Shown here one piece after another: positions 50,480 through 58,486 of a stretch of 58,486 nt of DNA. Position 1 is the stretch's first letter, and every line of letters starts with the position of its first letter. The position numbers were made by a program, and so were the translations under genes. Under the pieces are notes generated by a model. That model did not search any database, had not been told where the DNA came from, and worked only from the letters and a program-made list of their open reading frames with translations. Where the stretch lies: positions 1 through 58,486 of the forward strand of contig PMNA01000022.1 of assembly GCA_003162055.1 (NCBI GenBank), read 5' to 3'. The DNA is from Actinomycetota bacterium. Its GTDB lineage: Bacteria; Actinomycetota; Thermoleophilia; Gaiellales; Gaiellaceae.

Positions 50480-51233
50480 CGAGCTGCGCTCTCTGGTCGA
50501 GGGTTATCTGCTCTCGCTCGATCTCTCCGACGAGCTCGGCGATCTGCAGGATTCGATGCGCTACGCGCTCTCGGGCGGCGGCAAGCGGATCCGGCCCGTG
50601 CTCTGCCTGGCGACCGCCGAAGCGATCGGTTGCCCGCCGGAGCGGGCGCTTCCTGCTGCTGCGGCGCTCGAGCTGGTGCACTCCTTCTCGCTCGTCCACG
50701 ACGATCTGCCCGCGCTCGACGACGACGCAGAGCGGCGCGGCCGTCCGAGCACGCACATCCAGTGGGGCGAAGCCGTTGCGATTCTGGCCGGTGACGCGCT
50801 TTTCGGCGAGGCCGTGCGCCTCGCTCTCAGCTATCCGAGCCCGGCCGTCGCCCGCGAGCTGATCACGGCGACGCAGGGCATGATCGGCGGCCAGTATCTC
50901 GACATCAAGGGCTCCGGTGACCTGACCGAGCTGCACCGGCTGAAGACCGGGCGCCTCTTTACCGCCGCGATCGGCCTCGCGCTGGAGGTGGCGGAAGTGC
51001 CCACGTCTGCGCAAGCCCCCTGGCGCGCCTTCGCCGAAGAACTGGGGCTGCTCTTCCAGCTGGTGGACGACCTGCTCGACCGGGATGGCTACGTGCTCGT
51101 GCACGGCGTCGAGGAGACGCGGCACCTGGCCGACGAGGCGGCCGCCCGCGCCCAGGCGAAGCTCGCCACGATCGACGCCGATACGTCAGTGCTGCAGGAG
51201 ATCGTCGCGAGCCTGGTCGCGCGGACGAGTTGA
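50466..51233 (+). CDS. ispA: Polyprenyl (farnesyl/geranylgeranyl) diphosphate synthase
   Basis: A 255-residue trans-prenyltransferase making isoprenoid chains. GGGKRIRPVLCLA binds the diphosphate. The first Asp-rich motif is HDDLPALDDD and the second LVDDLLDRDGY. QYLDIKGSG and LKTGRLFTAA are also present. Length and the residues before the first motif suggest a C15-C20 product; the exact chain length is not determinable. It overlaps the coiled-coil gene by 14 bp. Confidence 0.88.
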   Translation: MRAPDELRSLVEGYLLSLDLSDELGDLQDSMRYALSGGGKRIRPVLCLATAEAIGCPPERALPAAAALELVHSFSLVHDDLPALDDDAERRGRPSTHIQWGEAVAILAGDALFGEAVRLALSYPSPAVARELITATQGMIGGQYLDIKGSGDLTELHRLKTGRLFTAAIGLALEVAEVPTSAQAPWRAFAEELGLLFQLVDDLLDRDGYVLVHGVEETRHLADEAAARAQAKLATIDADTSVLQEIVASLVARTS

Positions 51234-51254
51234 GGCGCCTCTCGCGTCGCTAAA

Positions 51255-51283
51255 GGAAACGGGCGCTTCGGAGATCTGTAGGT
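51255..51283 (+). promoter_or_regulatory. Possible ECF-type promoter
   Basis: GGAAAC at 51255-51260 is separated by 16 bp from a TGTAGGT at 51277-51283, upstream of an ECF sigma gene. It would be the site of autoregulation, but the -10 is only a loose match. Confidence 0.35.
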
Positions 51284-51287
51284 ACAG

Positions 51288-51770
51288 GTGAAACGAAACG
51301 CAGACTCCCTCGAACAGCTCTACCGCGACCGGTACCGGAACTTCCGCGACATCATGGCGGGCGTGGTCGGGAGCCACGATCTTGCCCGCGAGGTTGTGCA
51401 GGAGGCCTTCGCCAGGGCGCTGCGCCAGCAACGCAAGTTCCGCGGCGACGGGAGCCTGGAAGCCTGGGTCTGGAAGATCGCGCTCAACGTCGCACTCAAG
51501 AAGCGGCGCGAGCTGGCTCGGGAGTGGTCGCTCGACGACGAGTACGAGGCCGGCACTCAGGAAACGGCTCCCAACAGCGACCTCCGCGCCGCCGTGCGCG
51601 CGCTGCCGCCGCGCCGCCGGCTCGTCGTCTTCCTGCGCTACTTCGCCGACCTCTCCTACGCGGAGATCGCCGCTATTGCCGGCATCTCGGAGGGAACGGT
51701 CGCCGCGACACTCGCGCAGGCGCACACCGAATTACTCGGCCGTCTCGATGGCGAGGAGGTGCAATCGTGA
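51288..51770 (+). CDS. ECF-family RNA polymerase sigma factor
   Basis: A 160-residue sigma-70 family protein of the extracytoplasmic function group. Region 2 reads DLAREVVQEAFARALRQQ with an EAWVWKIALNVALKKRR segment. Region 4 (ALPPRRRLVVFLRYFADLSYAEIAAIAGISEGTV) contains the helix-turn-helix. Its stop overlaps the start of a single-pass membrane protein, the normal sigma/anti-sigma gene pairing. Confidence 0.9.
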   Translation: MKRNADSLEQLYRDRYRNFRDIMAGVVGSHDLAREVVQEAFARALRQQRKFRGDGSLEAWVWKIALNVALKKRRELAREWSLDDEYEAGTQETAPNSDLRAAVRALPPRRRLVVFLRYFADLSYAEIAAIAGISEGTVAATLAQAHTELLGRLDGEEVQS

Positions 51771-52987
51771 GTGACGATCTGACGCGTAATGAGATCCTGA
51801 GCGCCGGGCCCGACGACGGCGACTGGAGCGACGTGATCAGTCGAGCGTCGCGGGCGCGCCGTCGCTATCAAGTTCGCGCTGCCGTTCTCGTGACCGCACT
51901 CGTCGTGGTCGGTGCGGCGTCCGCGTATGCGCTCACCCATCACGGCCAACCGTGGTGCAAGGAGAAACCCGGCGAGGCCTGGAAGAAGACGCTCGCGAGC
52001 CATGTCGTCGAGCTCTCGCGGCACGTATCTGTGGCGCCGATCGCAATCGCGGGCGACGGGCACTCGTTCTACGCGGAGATTTACTCGAAGAGCTACTCCG
52101 GCATTGTCAAGATCGACGCGATAACGAGTCACTACGTCAAGATTCAGCGAGATACTTACTGGGCGATGGGGAGCGCGGATGAGCGTTGGTTCGTCTGGGC
52201 CGATCAAGTGAACGGTTATGGGGCGACTCGGGCGATCTGGTCTTGGGACTCTCGCACCGGTCGGTTGCGCCGGATTATGGCGCCGCGGCGTTCGATTGAC
52301 GGCGAGTGGCCGAGCGCATCAAACCCTGTCGTGCGCGGCGACTATGCGACTTGGTCGCAAGGAGCTACGGATTACGTAAGCGATGTGCACGTCGTAGATC
52401 TCTCGAACGGGCGAGACCGGGTCATCTACAGCGGCTCCGCGTCGGAGCCATTCTTCCTAAGTGGATCCGTGGTGGCGTGGGTCGAGAACGTGAGCGCGCC
52501 GAAGAGTAAGAACCCGGACTTCGTGCTGAGGGCTGCCAACGCGCTTACGGGAAGGCGGGTCACTCTCCCGCGAGGGCTTCGCGATCTGCCGAGTTTTGGA
52601 GCGACCACACTCGTGACCGATGGGGGTGCGTTCGTCTATTCACCCGAATGGCTGTCGCTCTGGTGGTCCCCCTCTCTCGCGACCCCGGCCCGGCGCGTGT
52701 TCCCCATCCGGCGGCAAGGGCGGCAACTCGAAAACTCACTTCAACTGGCCGGTCACTACGTCTCCTTCCAGACGCAGACCGGAGGTACCGATTACCTCGT
52801 AGACGCCAGCAACGGGGGCTACGTCAAGATGGAGTGGCCGATCGAGCTTCTCAACACGAAGGTAATGGTATTCGGGGGGCCTTCGCCGTCCAAGGCAGCG
52901 CACTCCATACACGACGTCAGCTTCGTCCCGCTGAAGTCGATCCCCGCTATCCGCTCCTGTCCCGAACCGGTGACCGCGACCGGTTAG
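51767..52987 (+). CDS. Membrane protein with extracytoplasmic repeat domain, putative anti-sigma
   Basis: A 406-residue protein. A short cytoplasmic N-terminus (about 30 residues, with DDGDWSDVISRASRARR) precedes one membrane helix (AAVLVTALVVVGAASAYAL). The remainder (about 350 residues) is rich in beta strands and aromatic residues (VKIDAITSHYVKIQ, RWFVWADQV, WSWDSRTGRLRRI), suggesting a propeller sensor outside the cell. Translation is coupled to the ECF sigma gene. The cytoplasmic part is short for a zinc-binding anti-sigma domain and has no HxxxCxxC, so its action on the sigma factor is inference. Confidence 0.6.
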   Translation: MSDDLTRNEILSAGPDDGDWSDVISRASRARRRYQVRAAVLVTALVVVGAASAYALTHHGQPWCKEKPGEAWKKTLASHVVELSRHVSVAPIAIAGDGHSFYAEIYSKSYSGIVKIDAITSHYVKIQRDTYWAMGSADERWFVWADQVNGYGATRAIWSWDSRTGRLRRIMAPRRSIDGEWPSASNPVVRGDYATWSQGATDYVSDVHVVDLSNGRDRVIYSGSASEPFFLSGSVVAWVENVSAPKSKNPDFVLRAANALTGRRVTLPRGLRDLPSFGATTLVTDGGAFVYSPEWLSLWWSPSLATPARRVFPIRRQGRQLENSLQLAGHYVSFQTQTGGTDYLVDASNGGYVKMEWPIELLNTKVMVFGGPSPSKAAHSIHDVSFVPLKSIPAIRSCPEPVTATG

Positions 52988-53065
52988 CGTTGTGCTTCGG
53001 CAGGAGTGCGGAAAGGTCGGTACCGATTCGACCCAATTCCGTTTCCCATCCGCGACGATTTCGTT

Positions 53066-53137
53066 GATACCGTTTTCCGCCCCGTGGGAGGGTGGGGGGT
53101 GGCGGGTGGTCAATGAGGCGCTCGAACCCCGAGAAGC
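53066..53137 (+). repeat. B-type intergenic element, copy 2
   Basis: GATACCGTTTTCCG, then the core CCCCGTGGGAGGGTGGGGGG, an inserted TGGCGGG, and an end GAGGCGCTCGAACCCCGAG. It lies just upstream of tlyA, same orientation as that gene. A TTCGGCAGG box occurs about 65 bp further upstream. Confidence 0.7.
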
Positions 53138-53156
53138 GTAAAACGGTGCAAGGAAC

Positions 53157-53936
53157 ATGACCAACCGCCCGACAAGGAAACGGCTCGACATCCTGCTCGT
53201 CGAGCGCGGACTGGCCGAGACGCGGGCCCAGGCCCAAGCGCTCGTCATGGCCGGTCGCGTGCGCGGCTACAAAAAAGCCGGGCAGCAGGTGGCCGAGGAC
53301 GCCGAGATAGAGCTCGTAGCCAAGGCGCCCTTCGTCTCGCGTGGCGGCGAGAAGCTCGCACATGCGCTCGACGTGCTCGGCGTCGATCCGGCCGGGATGG
53401 ATTGCCTCGATGTCGGCGCCTCCACGGGCGGCTTCACGGACTGCTTGCTCCAACGCGGTGTGCGTAGGGTGATCGCGCTCGATGTCGGCTACGGGCAACT
53501 GGCGCAGAAACTGCGCGACGACTCTCGCGTGATCGTGCTCGAGCGCGTGAACGCTCGCGAGCTCAGCGAGCTTCCATTCGCGCCGGAGCTGGTGGTCTGT
53601 GACGTCTCTTTCATCAGCCTCAGGCTGGTGCTTCCACCGACGCTGGCGCTGGCCGCGCCCGGCTGGCAGGCGCTGGCAATGGTCAAGCCGCAGTTCGAGG
53701 CCGGTAAGGAGGAAGTGGGCAGGGGAGGCGTGATCCGCGACCCCGAGATCCGCCGCCGCGTGGTGCTGGGGATCGCTCAGGCCTCGCTCGACTGGCATGC
53801 ACGGGTGGCCGGCGTCGTAGACTCCGGATTACCCGGCCCGAAGGGAAACCGCGAGATCTTCATCCAACTCGTCAACGACGCCAAGCCGAAGCTCCCAGCC
53901 GAGCTCGAGGAGTGGACCCGCGATGCCACCAAGTGA
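53157..53936 (+). CDS. tlyA: TlyA-family rRNA 2'-O-methyltransferase
   Basis: A 259-residue protein. An N-terminal S4 RNA-binding domain (RLDILLVERGLAETRAQAQALV) joins an FtsJ-like methyltransferase whose SAM motif reads CLDVGASTGGFTDCLLQ. GYGQLAQKLRDD and MVKPQFEAGKEEVGRGGV are family features. In mycobacteria TlyA methylates 16S and 23S rRNA and affects capreomycin sensitivity. It overlaps nadK by 14 bp; tlyA-nadK-recN is a conserved order. Confidence 0.93.
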   Translation: MTNRPTRKRLDILLVERGLAETRAQAQALVMAGRVRGYKKAGQQVAEDAEIELVAKAPFVSRGGEKLAHALDVLGVDPAGMDCLDVGASTGGFTDCLLQRGVRRVIALDVGYGQLAQKLRDDSRVIVLERVNARELSELPFAPELVVCDVSFISLRLVLPPTLALAAPGWQALAMVKPQFEAGKEEVGRGGVIRDPEIRRRVVLGIAQASLDWHARVAGVVDSGLPGPKGNREIFIQLVNDAKPKLPAELEEWTRDATK

Positions 53937-54762
53937 GTCTGTTCGCAGCGCCGCCGTGATCACTCACGGCCGGGTGGAGACAATCGGGGACGCGCTCGAG
54001 CGCCTGCACGCTGTCGCCGAGCACAATGACGTGACGCTGCTCTTTCCCAAGGAGGAGCGGGAGAAGCATGGCCTTCCGCTCGCCGACGACGACGTTATGA
54101 AGGCCGACCTGGTGATCGTGCTGGGCGGCGACGGCACGATGCTGCGTACGCTCGACCGCTTCATGGACAGCGGCATCCCGGTCTTCGGTGTCAACTACGG
54201 ACGGGTCGGCTTTCTCACCTCCTGCTCCGCCGCCGAGCTCGAGAACGGGGTCGAACGGGCCTTCAGCGGCGACTACCGGCTGCTCGAGTTGCCGACGCTC
54301 GAGGTCACGGCCGACGGACAGCGCCGCGCCGCGATCAACGACATCGTCCTCATCTCCTCGACACACGGACGCGTCGTCGAGCTCAACTGGCAGGTCGACG
54401 GCGAGGATTACGGCAACGTCGCCTGCGACGGCATGGTCTGCGCCACGGCGCTCGGCTCGACTGCCTACAACCTCTCGAACGGCGGCCCGGTGCTGGTCTG
54501 GGGCATCGACGTGATGTCGATCACCTTCGTCGCTCCGCACACGCTTGCGGCGCGCTCGCTGGTGGTGCCGCGCGGGCGGTCGCTGGTTGCCAGCAACGTC
54601 ACAGCCGAGATACCGCTTTCGGTGCTCGTGGACGGCCATCCGTTGGCCGAGCTCGGTTTCGGCGGACGGGCCGAGGTCACGTTTGGTGAGAAGCGCGGGC
54701 TACTGGCGCTGCTGCCGGAGATCACCTTCGTGCGGCGCTTCCGCGAGATCTTCCCTTCCTGA
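53923..54762 (+). CDS. nadK: NAD kinase
   Basis: A 279-residue enzyme phosphorylating NAD to NADP. The GGDG motif VLGGDGTMLRTL, the INDIVLIS equivalent of the NE/D motif, and the YNLSNGGPVL region with CATALGSTAYN are all present. It supplies the NADP pool used by the transhydrogenase and dehydrogenases in the window. Confidence 0.95.
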   Translation: MPPSESVRSAAVITHGRVETIGDALERLHAVAEHNDVTLLFPKEEREKHGLPLADDDVMKADLVIVLGGDGTMLRTLDRFMDSGIPVFGVNYGRVGFLTSCSAAELENGVERAFSGDYRLLELPTLEVTADGQRRAAINDIVLISSTHGRVVELNWQVDGEDYGNVACDGMVCATALGSTAYNLSNGGPVLVWGIDVMSITFVAPHTLAARSLVVPRGRSLVASNVTAEIPLSVLVDGHPLAELGFGGRAEVTFGEKRGLLALLPEITFVRRFREIFPS

Positions 54763-54819
54763 GAAGCGGCGTCTCCGAGGCACTTGGCTCTGGGCACTCG
54801 TGGTGTGGCGTCTCAGAAT

Positions 54820-54911
54820 CGGCGCAGAACTGACACTGCGATGTGCGTTGTACGCGCCGGGAGGACGGTACCGTGGAACAACCCCGCGGGCGGGTGGTTC
54901 GGTGGCGGGCG
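54820..54911 (+). repeat. A-type intergenic element, copy 3
   Basis: Half-sites CGGCGC (54820) and TGACAC (54831), 45 bp, then the core from 54882 (CCCCGCGGGCGGGTGG, TTCGGTGGCGGGCG). Followed by AAAAGAGAAG, as in copy 4. Confidence 0.8.
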
Positions 54912-54980
54912 AAAAGAGAAGTGCAGCCGATTCCGACTGACGCTGTTCGCGGTCCTACCCGCCAGCTAGCCTCTGCTGTG

Positions 54981-55013
54981 ATGGTCAGCGACCACGTATC
55001 TCATGCTGCGTAG
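54981..55013 (+). CDS. Possible ten-codon upstream peptide overlapping recN start
   Basis: ATG (or the GTG three bases before) encodes MVSDHVSHAA and stop. A TAGCCT hexamer (54967-54972) is placed for a leaderless start here. The peptide's stop lies 8-10 bases beyond the recN ATG, in another frame, so it could couple translation to recN. Tentative. Confidence 0.3.
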   Translation: MVSDHVSHAA

Positions 55014-56643
55014 GCTCAGGATCGAGAACCTCGTCCTGATTCGCGAGGCCGAGCTCGAGTTCGCGCCCGGGCTGAACGTCCTCTCGGGCGAGACCGGCGC
55101 CGGCAAGACGATCTTCGCCCAGGCGATCGGGCTCTTGCTCGGGCAGAAAGGCGAGGCCTCAGCCGTTGGCCCCGCCGCCGAGGAGGCCTACGTTGAGGCG
55201 GAGCTGGAGCTGCCTGAGGGATTTTTCGACGAGGAAGAGCTCGCGGCTCTGGCCGAGCTGCAGCCCGCCGGTGAAGACGGTCTCGTGCTGGCGCGGAGGG
55301 TGTTCGCGGACGGCCGCACACGCGCCTACGCCTGGGGCCGCGCGATCGCGCGCGAGGATGCCGCCGCCGCGGCCGAGCGGCTGATCGCCATGTCCGGTCA
55401 GTTCGAGCAACGCCGTTTGAGCCGTCCCTCCTTCCAGCTCGACCTACTGGACGCCTTCGCCGGCGAGGAGCAGGGGCGGAGAAGAAGCGAGGCGCGCAGA
55501 GCCTGGCGGGAGCTTCTTGCGGCCCGGCGCCGCTACGCCGAGCTGACGCGCGACGCGAGCGCCGTGCAGGCGCGAGTGGAAGAACTGCGGGCGCTGGTCG
55601 AGGCCACCGACGAGCTCGACGCGGGTAGCGAGGAGCGGCTGCGCAGCGAGCGCGAGCGAATCAGTCACGTCGCCGAGCTGGCGCAGGGTGCGCAAGAAGC
55701 GCTCGAGGCGCTGGCACCGGAGGAGGGCGACGGAGCCGCCGGTCTGGTCGCGGCCGCCGAGAGCGCCCTGGCTCCGCTCGAGCGCCTGGCGCCCGAGCTG
55801 GCGGCCTGCGCCGAGGAGTTGCGCAGCGCCGAGCTGGATTTGCGTGAGACGGCGAGCTCGCTGGCGGGCTTTCTGGCCTCGCTAGAGGTCGAGCCCGACC
55901 GGCTGGAGCAGTTGGAGGCCGAGCTCGACCGGATCGCCCAGGCCAAGAGACGTTTCCGTTGCCTCGATTTCGCCGAACTGATGGAGAACGCCGCGGCGGC
56001 GCGAGCCGAGCTGGCCCAGCTGGACGAGGGCATCGATCCGCTGGCGGTCGCCGAGGCGGAGATGAACGCCGCCGAGGAGCGCGTGCAAGCCTTGGCCGAG
56101 GAGCTGCGAGCGGCCCGGCGGAAGGTTACTGAGCCCTTCGCCGCGTCGGTCGCCTCCGAGTTGGCGCAGATCGGGCTGGGAGAGGGCGAGTTCCGGGTCG
56201 AGCTGAACGAGCGCGAGCCCGGGCCGAGCGGCGCCGACGAAACCATCTTCTTGATCCGACCCAACCGTGGCCTTCCCTTTGTGCCGGTGGCCGAGACGGC
56301 CTCGGGCGGCGAGTTGTCGCGAATCGCGCTGGCGCTGGCGGCGGTGGCCGGAGGAGAGACGCTCGTCTTCGACGAGATCGACGCCGGCATCGGCGGTCGC
56401 ACGGCCAACACCGTCGCCGACACGCTCGAACGCCTCGGTGCGCGGGCTCAAGTGATCACGATCACACACCTGCCCCAGATCGCCAGCCGCGCCGCGCGCC
56501 ATTTCTCGGTCGAGAAGATCCCCGGCGATCCGACCTACACCCGCATCGAGGCGCTCGGGCCGGGAGAGCGCGCGGCCGAGATCGAGCGCATGCTCGGCGG
56601 CGAGGAGTTCCTGGCCGCGGTGGCTGCTCGAGACGTCTCCTGA
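55003..56643 (+). CDS. recN: DNA repair protein RecN
   Basis: A 546-residue SMC-like ATPase for double-strand-break repair. Walker A (SGETGAGKT) is near the N-terminus, and long coiled-coil arms span about residues 150-370. The signature ASGGELSRIALALAA and Walker B ETLVFDEIDAGIGG are near the C-terminus. It has no ribosome site, and an in-frame TGA at 54979 rules out any start further upstream. Confidence 0.95.
   Translation: MLRRLRIENLVLIREAELEFAPGLNVLSGETGAGKTIFAQAIGLLLGQKGEASAVGPAAEEAYVEAELELPEGFFDEEELAALAELQPAGEDGLVLARRVFADGRTRAYAWGRAIAREDAAAAAERLIAMSGQFEQRRLSRPSFQLDLLDAFAGEEQGRRRSEARRAWRELLAARRRYAELTRDASAVQARVEELRALVEATDELDAGSEERLRSERERISHVAELAQGAQEALEALAPEEGDGAAGLVAAAESALAPLERLAPELAACAEELRSAELDLRETASSLAGFLASLEVEPDRLEQLEAELDRIAQAKRRFRCLDFAELMENAAAARAELAQLDEGIDPLAVAEAEMNAAEERVQALAEELRAARRKVTEPFAASVASELAQIGLGEGEFRVELNEREPGPSGADETIFLIRPNRGLPFVPVAETASGGELSRIALALAAVAGGETLVFDEIDAGIGGRTANTVADTLERLGARAQVITITHLPQIASRAARHFSVEKIPGDPTYTRIEALGPGERAAEIERMLGGEEFLAAVAARDVS

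Positions 56644-58486
<1,843 letters not shown>

Overview
The window is high-GC (about two thirds G+C by eye) and reads as a chromosomal segment of an actinobacterium of the Thermoleophilia type. That placement is inference: it rests on the GC content, on AddAB-like helicase-nucleases, on a SigB/SigF-type sigma factor beside an RsbW-like gene, on many start codons with a -10-like hexamer a few bases upstream (leaderless mRNAs), and on several small proteins resembling ones I associate with that class. Almost all of it is housekeeping. I see no prophage, insertion sequence, CRISPR array or tRNA.

Layout. 1-9.3 kb: 3' end of dprA, a small basic protein, a lipoprotein with a subtilisin-inhibitor-like domain, an ornithine cyclodeaminase-family enzyme, an ABC-2 transporter with a P-loop kinase, the split transhydrogenase operon pntA1-pntA2-pntB and an isocitrate dehydrogenase-like gene. 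9.3-17.3 kb: a zinc-ribbon/AT-hook mini-protein behind an AT-rich leader, an AddB/AddA-like pair, nth, and a zinc-ribbon/PAS protein. 17.3-24.9 kb: a padR-HAAS pair with a clear operator, a CorA homologue, a small membrane protein, a heterodimeric ABC exporter with a two-dyad operator, a uracil-DNA glycosylase-like gene and a methyltransferase. 24.9-36.4 kb: a formiminotransferase-like gene, hisS-aspS, a coiled-coil protein, an RlpA-like protein, a probable 6S RNA with a strong intrinsic terminator, mnmA, a DUF948-type protein and the sigma-factor pair. 36.5-46.3 kb: alaS, ruvX, mltG, aroE, aroC, a fused aroK-aroB, aroQ, pepP, efp. 46.3-51.2 kb: an AccB fused to a carboxyltransferase-like domain, accC, an Asp23-family gene, nusB, a coiled-coil mini-protein and a prenyl synthase. 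51.2-58.5 kb: an ECF sigma factor with a putative anti-sigma membrane protein, tlyA, nadK, recN and pyrG (cut by the window end).

Most unusual signals. (1) A family of intergenic elements: four copies (A type) have two GCAC-like half-sites exactly 11 bp apart, then exactly 45 bp, then a near-invariant GC-rich core. Three copies of a related type (B) lie elsewhere, one inverted. (2) The AccB fusion partner is an oxaloacetate-decarboxylase/pyruvate-carboxylase-type carboxyltransferase that has lost the aspartate, lysine and both histidines of the metal site. (3) A 6S RNA candidate sits between aspS and mnmA. (4) Two tandem 6-4-6 dyads sit just upstream of a heterodimeric exporter whose degenerate residues fall on one ATP site. 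(5) The 3' end of pepP is tandemly duplicated, with only synonymous differences in the last codons.
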